This document shows positions 1 to 9,482 of a stretch of DNA of 64,000 nucleotides, in pieces (position 1 is the first letter of the stretch; each line of letters starts with the position of its first letter). The notes beneath the pieces were generated by a model that saw only the letters and a program-made list of their open reading frames with translations, ran no database searches and had not been told where the DNA came from. The stretch spans positions 1-64,000 of the forward strand of contig JAFVAX010000039.1 of NCBI GenBank assembly GCA_017480285.1, given 5' to 3'. The translations under genes and the position numbers were made by a program. This stretch comes from Paludibacteraceae bacterium (GTDB lineage Bacteria; Bacteroidota; Bacteroidia; Bacteroidales; Paludibacteraceae).

Positions 1-2
1 AT

Positions 3-1508
3 GTCGTTGGGCTCACCTCTGACGAGTTTCGTTTGGTAACCAATGCAAACGAACTGCAAGACGGCGACCTCGTTATTGTCGGCGTTAGCAATCCCGCTTA
101 TAAATATGCAATGGGTTGGTACGACCCCTATTATAGCAAAAACAATATAGATGCTATTGCTGCAAGTTATTCTGCCGACCATAGCAGTGTCGTTGCAAGC
201 GAAGAAGCCATATATGAAATCAATCGTGGCACAAACGAGGCTGTGGGCGACTATTGGACCTTTGCTGATGCCGACGGATTTTTCCTAACAGCATCCGGCG
301 GAAATCCTAATAGCGGAAACAACAACTACCTCACGGCTTGGGACACTATCTATAGCACAAGTTACGGCTGGTACGGCTGTTGGGATATCTCGATTGAACC
401 TACTGGCGAAGCAACTGTCAAGAATCTCGGCAAGTCGCGTAGCAATATGATTCAGTTCAACCCCAATGCCGGTGGGTATGCTGTCTTTGCTTGCTATAGT
501 ACAGCCTCGCAAACACCTGTGTCCATATTTAGAAGGGTAGTGGTTGACGACCCTTCTGAGCCACAGATACGAACAGGGTTAGTCAATTTCGGCAATGTGC
601 TTATAGATACCTATCCGCAAGGCTCACATACACTGACCGTCAATGCACTCAACCTGACAGACGACATTTCGGCATCACTTGAAGACGGTACTTACTTCTC
701 GCTCGACAAGACTGTGCTTGACCGCGACGGAGAAGACCTTGTTATTTCTTACAATATCTCTGAAACTGGAACATATAACGATGTACTGCACCTTCAAAGT
801 GGTGAAACGAAGATAGATGTCAGTATATTTCTCAATGCACAGAAGCATCTCACTATTGCTGAGGCTAAACAGCAGACCGACTTGACTTTTGTTACTTTGC
901 AACCTGTAGTGATAACAAAGAAATACTCCAACTATGTCTTTGTAAAAGACGAAACAGGTTCGATGCTGCTTTTCGACGGTGGTAATGAGAATGGCGCAGG
1001 ATATGCCCAAAATCGTAAGAACGGCGATATACTGACAGAGGTTAATGGCAGATACCGGCTCTACTATGGCAACCCTGAAATAAATCTTGCCGGGCCATTC
1101 GGTTACAAGAATGGCGAAGAGGTGCTGCCTGAAAAACAAACGACTGCAATAACAGAAGACGATGCCTGCCGATTCCTGCTTCTTGAGAATGTAACACTTA
1201 CCGACGATGAGAATTTCCTTTTCTTAGGGCAAGAATATCGGCTTTACGACTTGTTCAAGTATTGGGCAGACACACGTAAGGTAATCGACAAAACCGCCAC
1301 TTTCCGCCTTGTTGCTATTGCCTACAACTACAATGGTATGACCTTATGCCCTATCAGTATGGAAGAGATGATACCTACTGTATTAGAAATGCAGGAAATG
1401 CAAACGAATGCAAAGGTTATCAAATATATTGACCCTGTTACTAAAAGCATCAGAATACTTATGCCTGACGGGGAGGAGTTTGATGTGGTAGGTGCAAAAA
1501 TAAAATAA
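3..1508 (+). CDS. Cell-surface protein, C-terminal part (5' end outside window)
   Basis: The reading frame is open from base 3, so the start lies left of the window and about 502 residues of the C-terminal part are seen. The first ~170 residues form a Tyr/Asn/Gly-rich module (DGDLVIVGVSN, ASGGNPNSGNNNYLT). A beta-sandwich-like stretch follows, then an OB-fold-like segment (KYSNYVFVKDETGSMLLFDGG) as found in large secreted Bacteroidota proteins. The last ~30 residues (AKVIKYIDP ... MPDGEEFDVVGAKIK) look like a type IX secretion C-terminal signal, alternating Lys, short beta strands and Gly. That makes it a likely outer-surface or secreted protein of unknown activity. The TTG at 33 is not a believable start because the frame continues upstream. 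The assignment to type IX secretion is inferred from the tail only. Confidence 0.7.
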   Translation, partial: VVGLTSDEFRLVTNANELQDGDLVIVGVSNPAYKYAMGWYDPYYSKNNIDAIAASYSADHSSVVASEEAIYEINRGTNEAVGDYWTFADADGFFLTASGGNPNSGNNNYLTAWDTIYSTSYGWYGCWDISIEPTGEATVKNLGKSRSNMIQFNPNAGGYAVFACYSTASQTPVSIFRRVVVDDPSEPQIRTGLVNFGNVLIDTYPQGSHTLTVNALNLTDDISASLEDGTYFSLDKTVLDRDGEDLVISYNISETGTYNDVLHLQSGETKIDVSIFLNAQKHLTIAEAKQQTDLTFVTLQPVVITKKYSNYVFVKDETGSMLLFDGGNENGAGYAQNRKNGDILTEVNGRYRLYYGNPEINLAGPFGYKNGEEVLPEKQTTAITEDDACRFLLLENVTLTDDENFLFLGQEYRLYDLFKYWADTRKVIDKTATFRLVAIAYNYNGMTLCPISMEEMIPTVLEMQEMQTNAKVIKYIDPVTKSIRILMPDGEEFDVVGAKIK

Positions 1509-1510
1509 AT

Positions 1511-4405
1511 TTGTCGTTAACTGTTTTGGAAGTAAGCAAAAACATAGAAGTCATTGGTGCAAGGGTTAATAACCTGAAGAATATATCCGTCAGTATTCCG
1601 CAAGGCAAACTCACGGTCATTACGGGTTTGTCAGGTTCGGGCAAGTCGAGTCTTGCTTTCGATACCATCTATGCTGAAGGCCAACGCAGGTATATGGACA
1701 CTTTCTCTTCGTATGCCCGTGGGTTTATAGGTAATATGCAACGCCCTGATGTTGATAAGATTACAGGCCTGAGTCCCGTTATCGCCATCGACCAGAAGAC
1801 AACCAGCAAAAATCCGCGTTCTACTGTCGGAACAGTTACTGAGATTTACGACTATCTGCGACTTCTGTATGCCCGTGCCGCTACCGCCTATTCGTATCTG
1901 ACAGGCGAGAAGATGGTGCATTATACCGACGAGCAGATTGTGGAAAGTATCGAGAACGAATACAAGTCGGAGAAGATACTTGTGCTTGTTCCACTCGTCA
2001 AAGCCCGAAAAGGGCACTATAAAGAACTCTTTGAACGCTATCGCAAGAAAGGTTTTCTATATGTAAGGGTTGATGGCACTATTCAAGACCTCGTTTTCGG
2101 GATGCGTCTTGACCGATATAAAACACACGATATTGAACTTGTCATTGACCGTCTGAAAGTACCGCTTACGCCTGACGAAGATTATCATAAGCACTTGTTG
2201 CAGACCGTTCAAAATGCACTCACTCAAGGCGACGGAACTATGATGATTGTGCGCTACGATAAGCCAGATGACACACCGCGTTTCTACTCGCGCAACCTCA
2301 TGTGCCCTTCTACAGGTATCGCCTACGCCGAACCTGCCCCACATACTTTCTCGTTCAACTCGCCACAAGGTGCTTGCCCGCATTGCAAAGGACTTGGTTT
2401 TATCCAGACTATGGACATCGAAAAGTTGGTGCCTGACAAGAAACTGTCGGTTGCAGATGGTGCGATCAAACCTTTAGGAAAACTCAAAAAAGGTACTATG
2501 GCCTGGCTCTTGGAAGCCTTGCTCGCACGATATGATGCCACGCTCAAAACACCTTTTGAACAACTGCCTGAACAGGCCGTCAGCGAGATCCTTTTCGGTA
2601 CAGATGAGAAACTGCAAGTATCTACCGATGCTATTCAAACAAGCAACTTCTTCTTGAGATATGAGGGTGTTGTGAAGTACCTTGAGATGCAGTCGGAGGA
2701 GAGCGATTTGCAAAAAGGACAGAAAGAGCTGAACCGATACATACAAAAAACCTTATGTCCTGAATGTAATGGTGCAAGGCTTAACAAAGAGGCTCTCAGT
2801 TATCGTATTGGCGGGAAAAATATAGCGGAAATATCAAGTTTGAATATAAACGAGTTAGTCGCATTTCTGAACAATCTGCTACCACAACACTCGCAGTCTG
2901 ACAGTGAGATTACTGATTCGAGGTTTCTGACAGTTGCAGAACCTATTGTTAAAGAACTGAAAAAACGCTTGCAGTTTATGCTTGATGTCGGGCTTTCATA
3001 TCTGTCTTTATCGCGCAGTAGCGACAGTCTGTCAGGTGGAGAGAGTCAGCGTATTCGTCTTGCAACGCAGATAGGCTCACAACTTGTGCATGTACTTTAT
3101 ATACTTGACGAACCGAGTATCGGATTGCATCAGCGTGATAACGAGCGACTTATCAGTTCGCTTAAGCAACTTCGAGATATGGGTAATACCGTTATCGTAG
3201 TTGAGCACGACGAACAGATGATGCGAGAGGCTGACTATATTGTGGACATAGGTCCCAAGGCCGGTAGGTTGGGCGGAGAAGTGGTTTTTGCCGGCACTCC
3301 GAAAGAGTTGCTCGAGGCTGACACTCTTACTGCCAAATACCTGAAAAATTCACAATTCACAATTCACAATTCACAATTCACAATACCTTCGTGCACTTCG
3401 GTGGCATTATTGCCACCGTCGGCAACACTGACTCTCAAGGGTTGCCGTGGCAACAACCTGAAAAACATTGATGTCAGTATTCCTTTGGGTTGTATGGTGG
3501 GCATAACAGGTGTCAGCGGTTCCGGCAAGTCAACGCTTATCAATCAAACGCTATATCCCATCTTAAGCAAGCATTTTTATCGTTCTCTGCAAGACCCGAT
3601 GCCATACGATAGTATCGAAGGTGTTGAGTATCTTGACAAGGTTATTGCTGTAGATCAAGCCCCTATAGGTCGCACTCCCCGTAGCAATCCTGCTACTTAT
3701 ACCGGTGTATTTACCGACATACGACAGTTGTTTGCAGTCGTACCTGAAGCGCAGATACGCGGTTGGAAACCCGGCAGGTTTTCGTTCAACACTTCCGGTG
3801 GCAGGTGTGAGGCGTGTGCAGGAAATGGCTACAAAACCATTCAGATGCACTTCCTGCCCGATGTCTTCGTGCCTTGTGAGAGTTGTGGCGGACAAAGATA
3901 TAATCGTGAGACGCTTGAGGTACGCTTCAAAGGCAAGACAATAGCGGATGTGCTTCAGATGACAATCAATCAGGCTGTTGAGTTTTTCGAAAATCAACCG
4001 GTTATACTGAACAAAATAAAAACCTTGCAAGAAGTGGGACTTGGTTATATCAAACTTGGTCAGTCGAGTACCACACTTTCGGGTGGTGAGTCGCAACGAA
4101 TGAAACTTGCAGCCGAACTTGCGAGAAAAGAAACGGGAAAAACCCTTTATATATTAGATGAACCAACTACAGGTCTGCATTTTGAAGACATACGGCAACT
4201 GCTCGGTGTGTTACGCAAACTTGTGGAGCGTGGCAATACGATAATCATTATAGAGCATAACCTTGATGTTATTCGGTCTTGCGATTATTTGATTGACCTT
4301 GGTCCGGAAGGAGGTACAAGTGGCGGTGAGGTTGTTGCTTTCGGCACACCGGCACAAGTCGCACAAAATCCCAATAGCCTGACAGGAAAGTTTATAAATA
4401 ATTGA
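1511..4405 (+). CDS. uvrA: UvrABC excinuclease subunit A
   Basis: ATP-dependent damage-recognition subunit of nucleotide excision repair; it works as a dimer that loads UvrB. Two ABC ATPase halves are visible: Walker A GLSGSGKSS near residue 39 and GVSGSGKST in the second half, and two signature motifs SLSGGESQR and TLSGGESQR. The UvrB-binding insert follows the first Walker A. The C-terminal zinc finger is complete (CEAC ... CESC). The first zinc pair is incomplete: CPST replaces the usual CPxC before the later CPHC. At 964 aa it is of normal size. The start is uncertain because only TTG codons (1511, 1526) are available, 3 nt after the previous stop. A genome repeat (3346-3418) is read through in frame as a low-complexity linker at residues ~612-636 between the two halves. 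Confidence 0.93.
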   Translation: MSLTVLEVSKNIEVIGARVNNLKNISVSIPQGKLTVITGLSGSGKSSLAFDTIYAEGQRRYMDTFSSYARGFIGNMQRPDVDKITGLSPVIAIDQKTTSKNPRSTVGTVTEIYDYLRLLYARAATAYSYLTGEKMVHYTDEQIVESIENEYKSEKILVLVPLVKARKGHYKELFERYRKKGFLYVRVDGTIQDLVFGMRLDRYKTHDIELVIDRLKVPLTPDEDYHKHLLQTVQNALTQGDGTMMIVRYDKPDDTPRFYSRNLMCPSTGIAYAEPAPHTFSFNSPQGACPHCKGLGFIQTMDIEKLVPDKKLSVADGAIKPLGKLKKGTMAWLLEALLARYDATLKTPFEQLPEQAVSEILFGTDEKLQVSTDAIQTSNFFLRYEGVVKYLEMQSEESDLQKGQKELNRYIQKTLCPECNGARLNKEALSYRIGGKNIAEISSLNINELVAFLNNLLPQHSQSDSEITDSRFLTVAEPIVKELKKRLQFMLDVGLSYLSLSRSSDSLSGGESQRIRLATQIGSQLVHVLYILDEPSIGLHQRDNERLISSLKQLRDMGNTVIVVEHDEQMMREADYIVDIGPKAGRLGGEVVFAGTPKELLEADTLTAKYLKNSQFTIHNSQFTIPSCTSVALLPPSATLTLKGCRGNNLKNIDVSIPLGCMVGITGVSGSGKSTLINQTLYPILSKHFYRSLQDPMPYDSIEGVEYLDKVIAVDQAPIGRTPRSNPATYTGVFTDIRQLFAVVPEAQIRGWKPGRFSFNTSGGRCEACAGNGYKTIQMHFLPDVFVPCESCGGQRYNRETLEVRFKGKTIADVLQMTINQAVEFFENQPVILNKIKTLQEVGLGYIKLGQSSTTLSGGESQRMKLAAELARKETGKTLYILDEPTTGLHFEDIRQLLGVLRKLVERGNTIIIIEHNLDVIRSCDYLIDLGPEGGTSGGEVVAFGTPAQVAQNPNSLTGKFINN
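3346..3418 (+). repeat. Palindromic intergenic-type repeat inserted in frame in uvrA
   Basis: Tandem TTCACAA units (3346-3383) are followed by GTGCACTT and a near-palindrome CGGTGGCATTATTGCCACCG (3399-3418). The same element is found outside genes at 22234, 23397, 23972 and, reversed, 42696. Here it adds about 25 residues to UvrA without breaking the frame. Confidence 0.85.
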
Positions 4406-4518
4406 TAATTATTACTTAATAGTTAATATCTCGTTGTCTGCCTAATACATTTAAGCGCAATGCAATACTAACTATCAACTGTCAAAAATTTCTTTTTTAA
4501 GTAAAATTAGGGTCAAAT

Positions 4519-4550
4519 TTTGAATATTGAGTTATTTTTTGTAACTTTAC
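4519..4550 (+). promoter_or_regulatory. Promoter of the pigment-like operon
   Basis: TTTG at 4519-4522, a 19-nt spacer and TAACTTTAC at 4542-4550 fit the Bacteroides -33/-7 pattern (TTTG / TAnnTTTG) except for the last base. It lies 51 nt before the ammonia-lyase start and is the only good promoter seen before the 15-kb operon. Confidence 0.6.
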
Positions 4551-4600
4551 GACATTTTCCAAAAAAGAACTCAACCAAATTCAAATAGCACCAAAGAATT

Positions 4601-6115
4601 ATGTATTTGACTATATCAGACATAAAAAGATTAGTTTTTGATGAAGAGAAAATTAAACTTACTGACGCTGTAATATCACATATAGAAGAGTCATACAATT
4701 TTCTTAAAGACTTTGCTTCTCAGAAAATCATCTATGGTATCAATACCGGTTTTGGTCCGATGGCTCAATGGCATATTGAGGACTCTCATCTAAAGGAACT
4801 TCAATACAATATCATACGCTCTCATTCAACCGGCATGGGCAAACCGCTCGAGGACATATATGTTAAAGCGGCTATGATAGCCCGTTTAGGGTCATTTATG
4901 CAAGCAAAATCGGGTGTGCATATCGAACTTATAAATCTTTTGACCGAGTTTATCAATCGCGATATCATTCCTTTTGTGCCGGAGCATGGCAGTGTTGGCG
5001 CAAGCGGTGATCTTGTTCAACTTGCGCATATCGCACTTTGCCTTATAGGCGAAGGGAAAGTTCATTACAAAGGCGAATGGCTACCGACAAGCGAAGTAAT
5101 GCAAAAAGAGAACATGCAACCCATTGAGATACATATTCGGGAAGGTTTGAGTTCAACTAACGGCACAAGCGTTATGACCGGTATCGCCGCAATCAATCAA
5201 CTCTATGCTGACCGATTGCTTGATATTGCCATTTTAGCGGGCGTATGGATAAACGAGGTGGCAGGTTCGTATGATGATTTGATGTCCGAACCGCTTAACA
5301 AATGTCGTCGTCATAAAGGGCAACAACTCATTGCATCTCGTATGAGGGAATTAGCCAAGGGTAGTAAGTGCCTTCTCAAAAGAGAACATGAACTTTACAA
5401 TGGTATGCATCGTGAGAAAGTGTTTGAACATAAGGTGCAACCGTATTATTCACTGCGTTGCCTGCCACAGATTCTCGGACCGGTGCTTGAAACGTTTGAA
5501 CAGAGCAAACTGATTATAGAAGAGGAACTTAATAGCACCAGCGATAACCCTATTATTGACCCTGAAACACAAAATGTATATCATGGGGGAAATTTCCACG
5601 GCGATTATATATCGTTGGAACAAGATAAAATGAAAATTGTAGTCGTAAGACTTACTCAAACAGCCGAACGACAACTTAATTATCTGTTTCACGACCGTAT
5701 AAATGGCATCTTACCACCTTTCCTTAATGCCGGTGTGTTAGGACTGAACTATGGTATGCAGGCATGCCAGTTTACTGCCACAAGTACAACTGCTGAAAGT
5801 CAGACACTTGCAATGCCAAATTATGTGCATACCATACCGAATAACAATGATAATCAAGACATCGTAAGTATGGGCACTAACACTGCTTTGCTTACGAAAA
5901 AAGTGATAGACAATGCTTTTCAAGTGATGAGTATTTTATTTATGGCATTGGCTCAAGCAACTGATATACTGCAAATAAAAGATAAACTTGCACCTGCAAC
6001 ACGAGAGGCTTATTGTAAAGTAAGAGAACTTGTCGCTATGATAAATGAGGATAAGCTCTTTAATGCGGACTTGGAGAAGATATGTACTTTCTTAATGAAT
6101 TTGGGGAATGAATAA
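4601..6115 (+). CDS. Aromatic amino acid ammonia-lyase (HAL/TAL/PAL family)
   Basis: Removes ammonia from an aromatic amino acid. In aryl-polyene and flexirubin clusters the family supplies a (hydroxy)cinnamate starter from Tyr or Phe. The MIO cofactor is formed from Ala-Ser-Gly, seen here as SVGASGD (ASG at residues 134-136). The catalytic Tyr motif YGINTGFG is at 45-52, and the SHSTG loop follows near 74. The length of 504 aa is standard. It opens the operon and overlaps the ACP gene by 8 nt. A role in histidine degradation is unlikely because no hut genes are nearby and acyl carrier protein and ketosynthase genes follow. Tyr versus Phe or His preference cannot be decided from the motifs seen. 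Confidence 0.85.
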   Translation: MYLTISDIKRLVFDEEKIKLTDAVISHIEESYNFLKDFASQKIIYGINTGFGPMAQWHIEDSHLKELQYNIIRSHSTGMGKPLEDIYVKAAMIARLGSFMQAKSGVHIELINLLTEFINRDIIPFVPEHGSVGASGDLVQLAHIALCLIGEGKVHYKGEWLPTSEVMQKENMQPIEIHIREGLSSTNGTSVMTGIAAINQLYADRLLDIAILAGVWINEVAGSYDDLMSEPLNKCRRHKGQQLIASRMRELAKGSKCLLKREHELYNGMHREKVFEHKVQPYYSLRCLPQILGPVLETFEQSKLIIEEELNSTSDNPIIDPETQNVYHGGNFHGDYISLEQDKMKIVVVRLTQTAERQLNYLFHDRINGILPPFLNAGVLGLNYGMQACQFTATSTTAESQTLAMPNYVHTIPNNNDNQDIVSMGTNTALLTKKVIDNAFQVMSILFMALAQATDILQIKDKLAPATREAYCKVRELVAMINEDKLFNADLEKICTFLMNLGNE

Positions 6116-6344
6116 AGAGCAAATAGAAAAGACAATAAATAAATTCCTTATCAACGAGTTTGAAATTGACGAATCAGTTATATTCTCAAGTGCTTTGATA
6201 AAGGATGATTTGCGTATCGACTCGCTTGAAGCAGTTGACTTGGCTGTGTTTATAAACGACACTTTTGGGGTCAAACTGCGAGCAGAAGATTTCAAACAAT
6301 TGCGCACTTTGCAAGATATATACGACAAAATACTTAGTATTTAA
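6108..6344 (+). CDS. Acyl carrier protein (first of two)
   Basis: Small four-helix carrier (78 aa) that holds the growing acyl chain on 4'-phosphopantetheine. The attachment site is Ser39 in RIDSLEAVDL. The divergent sequence and location in the cluster point to a dedicated secondary-metabolite ACP rather than the fatty acid AcpP. It overlaps the ammonia-lyase stop, so translation is probably coupled. Confidence 0.88.
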   Translation: MNKEQIEKTINKFLINEFEIDESVIFSSALIKDDLRIDSLEAVDLAVFINDTFGVKLRAEDFKQLRTLQDIYDKILSI

Positions 6345-6432
6345 TAGTTAATAGTTAATATTGCAATGCGCTTTATTGCATTTGAACTGCAAAGAAATAT
6401 CAAATATAAATATAAATTATCAACTTTATAAG

Positions 6433-7305
6433 GTGCGTTGGTCGGGCAAAACAGATGGCACTCCTTTTATGCAAAAGGCACTTATAAGCATTTTCCGCTA
6501 TGTGGATGTGCGAGTAGGATATGCCTTTATGGCTGTGGTGATACTGTTCTATATGTTTTTCCGTCATTCCGCCTTCATGGCACAATACAACTATTTTAGA
6601 AAGTGTTATGGGAACAACCCTTTGAAGGCTTGCTTTAATGTTTATCTTAATCATTTTCAATTCGGACAAGTTATATTGGATCGCTTTGCTACATACGCAG
6701 GTAAGCAATACCGTTTTGAGTTCGATGGTAAAGAGGTTTTTGACGAATGGTGTGGTCAACAAGATGGATTTATAATTGCCTTTTCGCATACAGGCAATTA
6801 TGAGATTTCGGGTTATAACCTCAAACCCGGAAACAAACATCTGTCGGTTCTTGCCTACTCGGGTGAAACGCAAACTGTTATGCAAAACCGCCAAAAGATG
6901 TTTGAAAGGAATAATATAACGATAATTCCGATGGGTGAAGATATTGGCTATGTATTTTTGTTGAAAGAGGCACTTGAAAAAGGAGATATTGTATCAATGC
7001 CCGCCGATAGAGGTCTTGACAATTCACGACATATAACCTGCCGATTTTTCGGGCGTGAGGCAGACATCCCTATGGGACCTTTTTATATTGCTGTTACGAT
7101 GGAAAAGAAGATGCTGGCAGTGTTTGTTATGAAAAAAAAGTGGGATACATATAGAGTGATAATGTGTCCTGTTTATGGAAATGATAAGTTGTCGAAAAAT
7201 GGAAATATCCGCTATATGGCTCAAGCGTATGCCGATATGTTGGAACGGATAGTCAGGCAATATCCTACTCAATGGTATCATTATGTTAATTTTTGGAAAG
7301 GATGA
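6433..7305 (+). CDS. LpxL/HtrB-like lysophospholipid-type acyltransferase
   Basis: Membrane-bound acyltransferase of the lauroyl/myristoyl transferase family, often present in aryl-polyene and flexirubin clusters where it may move the polyene acyl chain onto a lipid. The catalytic HX4E motif appears as FSHTGNYE, followed by a family-like block (MPADRG). One N-terminal membrane segment is seen (AFMAVVILFYMFF). The frame is open from 6361, but the family N-terminus begins at VRWSGKT, so GTG 6433 is chosen (290 aa); the extra upstream residues are translated AT-rich spacer. It overlaps the next gene by 4 nt. Confidence 0.8.
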   Translation: MRWSGKTDGTPFMQKALISIFRYVDVRVGYAFMAVVILFYMFFRHSAFMAQYNYFRKCYGNNPLKACFNVYLNHFQFGQVILDRFATYAGKQYRFEFDGKEVFDEWCGQQDGFIIAFSHTGNYEISGYNLKPGNKHLSVLAYSGETQTVMQNRQKMFERNNITIIPMGEDIGYVFLLKEALEKGDIVSMPADRGLDNSRHITCRFFGREADIPMGPFYIAVTMEKKMLAVFVMKKKWDTYRVIMCPVYGNDKLSKNGNIRYMAQAYADMLERIVRQYPTQWYHYVNFWKG

Positions 7306-8363
7306 AAAAGTCAATTCTCATATTACTGTTTTTTGTGTTTTCTCGTCCTGAACTTATTTCAGCCCTCGTCCTGAACTTGTTTCAGGAACTAACCGTATTA
7401 GATTCTGACCTTCGTCAGAATGAGGTGCTTCCTCTTCAGAGTTCGTTGACTGTTGATGCTAACCGTTTTGAGCGTGTTACTTGGTCTGAAAATACTGTTA
7501 TCCTTGATGTCCGTACAGCAAAGGAATATGCTGAAAATCATATTGCCGGAGCAGTGCTTGCCGATGTCAAACAGGCAGACTTTCTTTCAGAAGTACAAAC
7601 GCTTGTGCCTGATACTATGGCAACAATAGCCCTTTATTGCCGAAGTGGCAAGCGTAGCAAAAACGCAGCACAAATGTTGGAAAACGCCGGATACCGACAT
7701 ATTGTGGAATTGGAAGGTGGCATACTTGCTTGGCAAACGCAAAACAAACCAATCATTTCCGGAAGTTTCGAAAATTTGCAACGATATAAGGCGGGCATGT
7801 TCAAGGCAAATAAGCAGTTTTGCTTGAAATACAGATACTTGCAAATCGGGAATGCACAGTCGGATACTCTATATGTCTATTTTCATACTTCCTCTGCTGC
7901 AGGTATAGATAATGAAAGGCAGGTGCGTCAGTGGGGACTTGAAAATCTCGTCAAGTCTCTGCAAGATAATAAGATAAATGCTATGGTGCTTGCCCCGCAG
8001 GTGCGCCCTGACCGTCGATGGAATGAATATCGTCCGGTTAATGGCATAACGATGTCAAAAGCCGTGTACAAGTTATTACAGCAATTTGCAAACGACAATC
8101 ATATTGAAAACATCGTGCTTATCGGCTCTCACGCAGGTGGAACGGCTGTTTGGCGACTGCTTGGTGACTATCCCAAACTTGCAAAAAGGGCGGAGATAAA
8201 CAAGTCGTATCCGGCAAGAAACACAAAACTTAAAAAAGCACTCAAAACGCCGATCACTCTTATTGTCAGCAATGATAATGAGAAAATGATGCAGAACACT
8301 GAAAAAGTGAGAGCAATGATGCAAGACGACAAGCGTCATAAAGTAATTGTCAGAGAGAAATAA
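7302..8363 (+). CDS. Exported rhodanese and alpha/beta-hydrolase-like two-domain protein
   Basis: ATG 7302 overlaps the previous stop (ATGA). A hydrophobic N-terminal segment suggests export. Residues ~50-150 form a rhodanese domain with the active-site loop CRSGKR (Cys near 113) and the usual entry motif LDVRTAKEY. The C-terminal half resembles an alpha/beta hydrolase, but its elbow reads GSHAGG where GHSAGG is usual, so a Ser nucleophile may be displaced or lost. Residues ~15-42 are encoded by two genome repeats (7346-7425), which follow or extend the signal segment. The function in the cluster is unknown. Confidence 0.7.
   Translation: MKKSILILLFFVFSRPELISALVLNLFQELTVLDSDLRQNEVLPLQSSLTVDANRFERVTWSENTVILDVRTAKEYAENHIAGAVLADVKQADFLSEVQTLVPDTMATIALYCRSGKRSKNAAQMLENAGYRHIVELEGGILAWQTQNKPIISGSFENLQRYKAGMFKANKQFCLKYRYLQIGNAQSDTLYVYFHTSSAAGIDNERQVRQWGLENLVKSLQDNKINAMVLAPQVRPDRRWNEYRPVNGITMSKAVYKLLQQFANDNHIENIVLIGSHAGGTAVWRLLGDYPKLAKRAEINKSYPARNTKLKKALKTPITLIVSNDNEKMMQNTEKVRAMMQDDKRHKVIVREK
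7346..7425 (+). repeat. Two palindromic repeats inside the rhodanese-hydrolase gene
   Basis: A pair of CGTCCTGAACTTRTTTCAG units (7346-7390) and the inverted unit ATTCTGACCTTCGTCAGAAT (7404-7423) match the intergenic repeats at 22088-22195, 23227-23308, 32249-32275 and the in-gene repeats of pepD. They are read in frame between the signal segment and the rhodanese domain. Confidence 0.75.
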
Positions 8364-9482
8364 ATGACCCGAATCATTGCTACAAACATATTATCACCAC
8401 TTGGCACAACAACCGAAGAGAATTTCCGTCAAGTACTACAAATGAATAGCATGCTTCGTTTGCAGTCCGTCAAGTTCCAATCGGTAGAGCCTTTTTATGC
8501 TTCTATGTTTAATGTGGTAAAGTGTTTTGACGGCTATACCCGATTTGAGTCATTGTGTATAAAAAGTGCAAAAGATGCCATTCTCAAGGCTGAGATTGAT
8601 GCCACGAGCAAAGACACGGTATTTGTTTTGTCATCAACAAAAGGCAATATAGAGTTGTTGGAAACGGGTGAAGACACTTCGCTTTTGTTGTCTGCAAAAA
8701 AAATAGCCGGTTATTTCGGCAATCCTAACCAGCCGGTAATAGTGAGTAATGCTTGTGTTTCAGGCGTTTGTGCTATCATAACTGCTCAGCGTCTGCTTGA
8801 AAGCGGAACATACAAAAAGGTAGTTGTTGTTGGGTGCGATGTGATAACAAGGTTTGTTGTGGCAGGATTTCAGTCGTTTAAGGCCTTGTCGCCTATAGAA
8901 TGCAAACCTTTTGATGCCGACCGTCAAGGACTTAACCTTGGCGAAGCGGCAGCGACTATGATTTTGGAGCAAAGAACGCATCAGCCAATCTTGGCTGATA
9001 AGAGCAACGCCATTCTTTTAGGTGGCTGTGTGCATAATGATGCCAACCATATCTCAGGTCCGTCCCGAACAGGCGAAGGCTCGTATCGTTGCTTACGGGA
9101 TATGCAAGACCTATTAGCCGACAATGGTTTTGAAAAACCTGATTTCATCTGTTTGCACGGAACGGCAACACGCTATAATGACGATATGGAAAGTGTTGCA
9201 ATACAAAGGGCGGGATATGCTGACATACCTGTTTTCTCGCTGAAAGGCTATTATGGTCATACTATGGGCGCTGCAGGGATACTTGAAACGATATTGTCTG
9301 TTGAGGCGATGAACAATGACCTAATGCTTGCTACGAGAGGATTGAGCAATGCCGGAACGACAGAACAACTAAAATTAAGTAAGAAGCATTTTCCGTTAAA
9401 GTCAAGTTGTTTTATAAAACTACTTTCGGGTTTTGGCGGAACAAATGCTGCAATAGCAATATGCAAACCATTGCAGAAATAA
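8364..9482 (+). CDS. Beta-ketoacyl-ACP synthase (FabF-like)
   Basis: Condenses acyl-ACP with malonyl-ACP. The Cys-His-His triad is intact: Cys131 (NACVSG), His265 (LHGTATR) and His299 (YYGHTMG). At 372 aa it is somewhat short for FabF (about 410). Its start follows the previous stop directly. The sequence is divergent from primary fatty acid FabF, which fits a polyene elongation role beside the second ketosynthase. Confidence 0.85.
   Translation: MTRIIATNILSPLGTTTEENFRQVLQMNSMLRLQSVKFQSVEPFYASMFNVVKCFDGYTRFESLCIKSAKDAILKAEIDATSKDTVFVLSSTKGNIELLETGEDTSLLLSAKKIAGYFGNPNQPVIVSNACVSGVCAIITAQRLLESGTYKKVVVVGCDVITRFVVAGFQSFKALSPIECKPFDADRQGLNLGEAAATMILEQRTHQPILADKSNAILLGGCVHNDANHISGPSRTGEGSYRCLRDMQDLLADNGFEKPDFICLHGTATRYNDDMESVAIQRAGYADIPVFSLKGYYGHTMGAAGILETILSVEAMNNDLMLATRGLSNAGTTEQLKLSKKHFPLKSSCFIKLLSGFGGTNAAIAICKPLQK

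Noticed and set aside
6361..6432. TTG start for the acyltransferase
   Set aside because: The added residues are AT-rich spacer translation; family similarity starts at the GTG at 6433.
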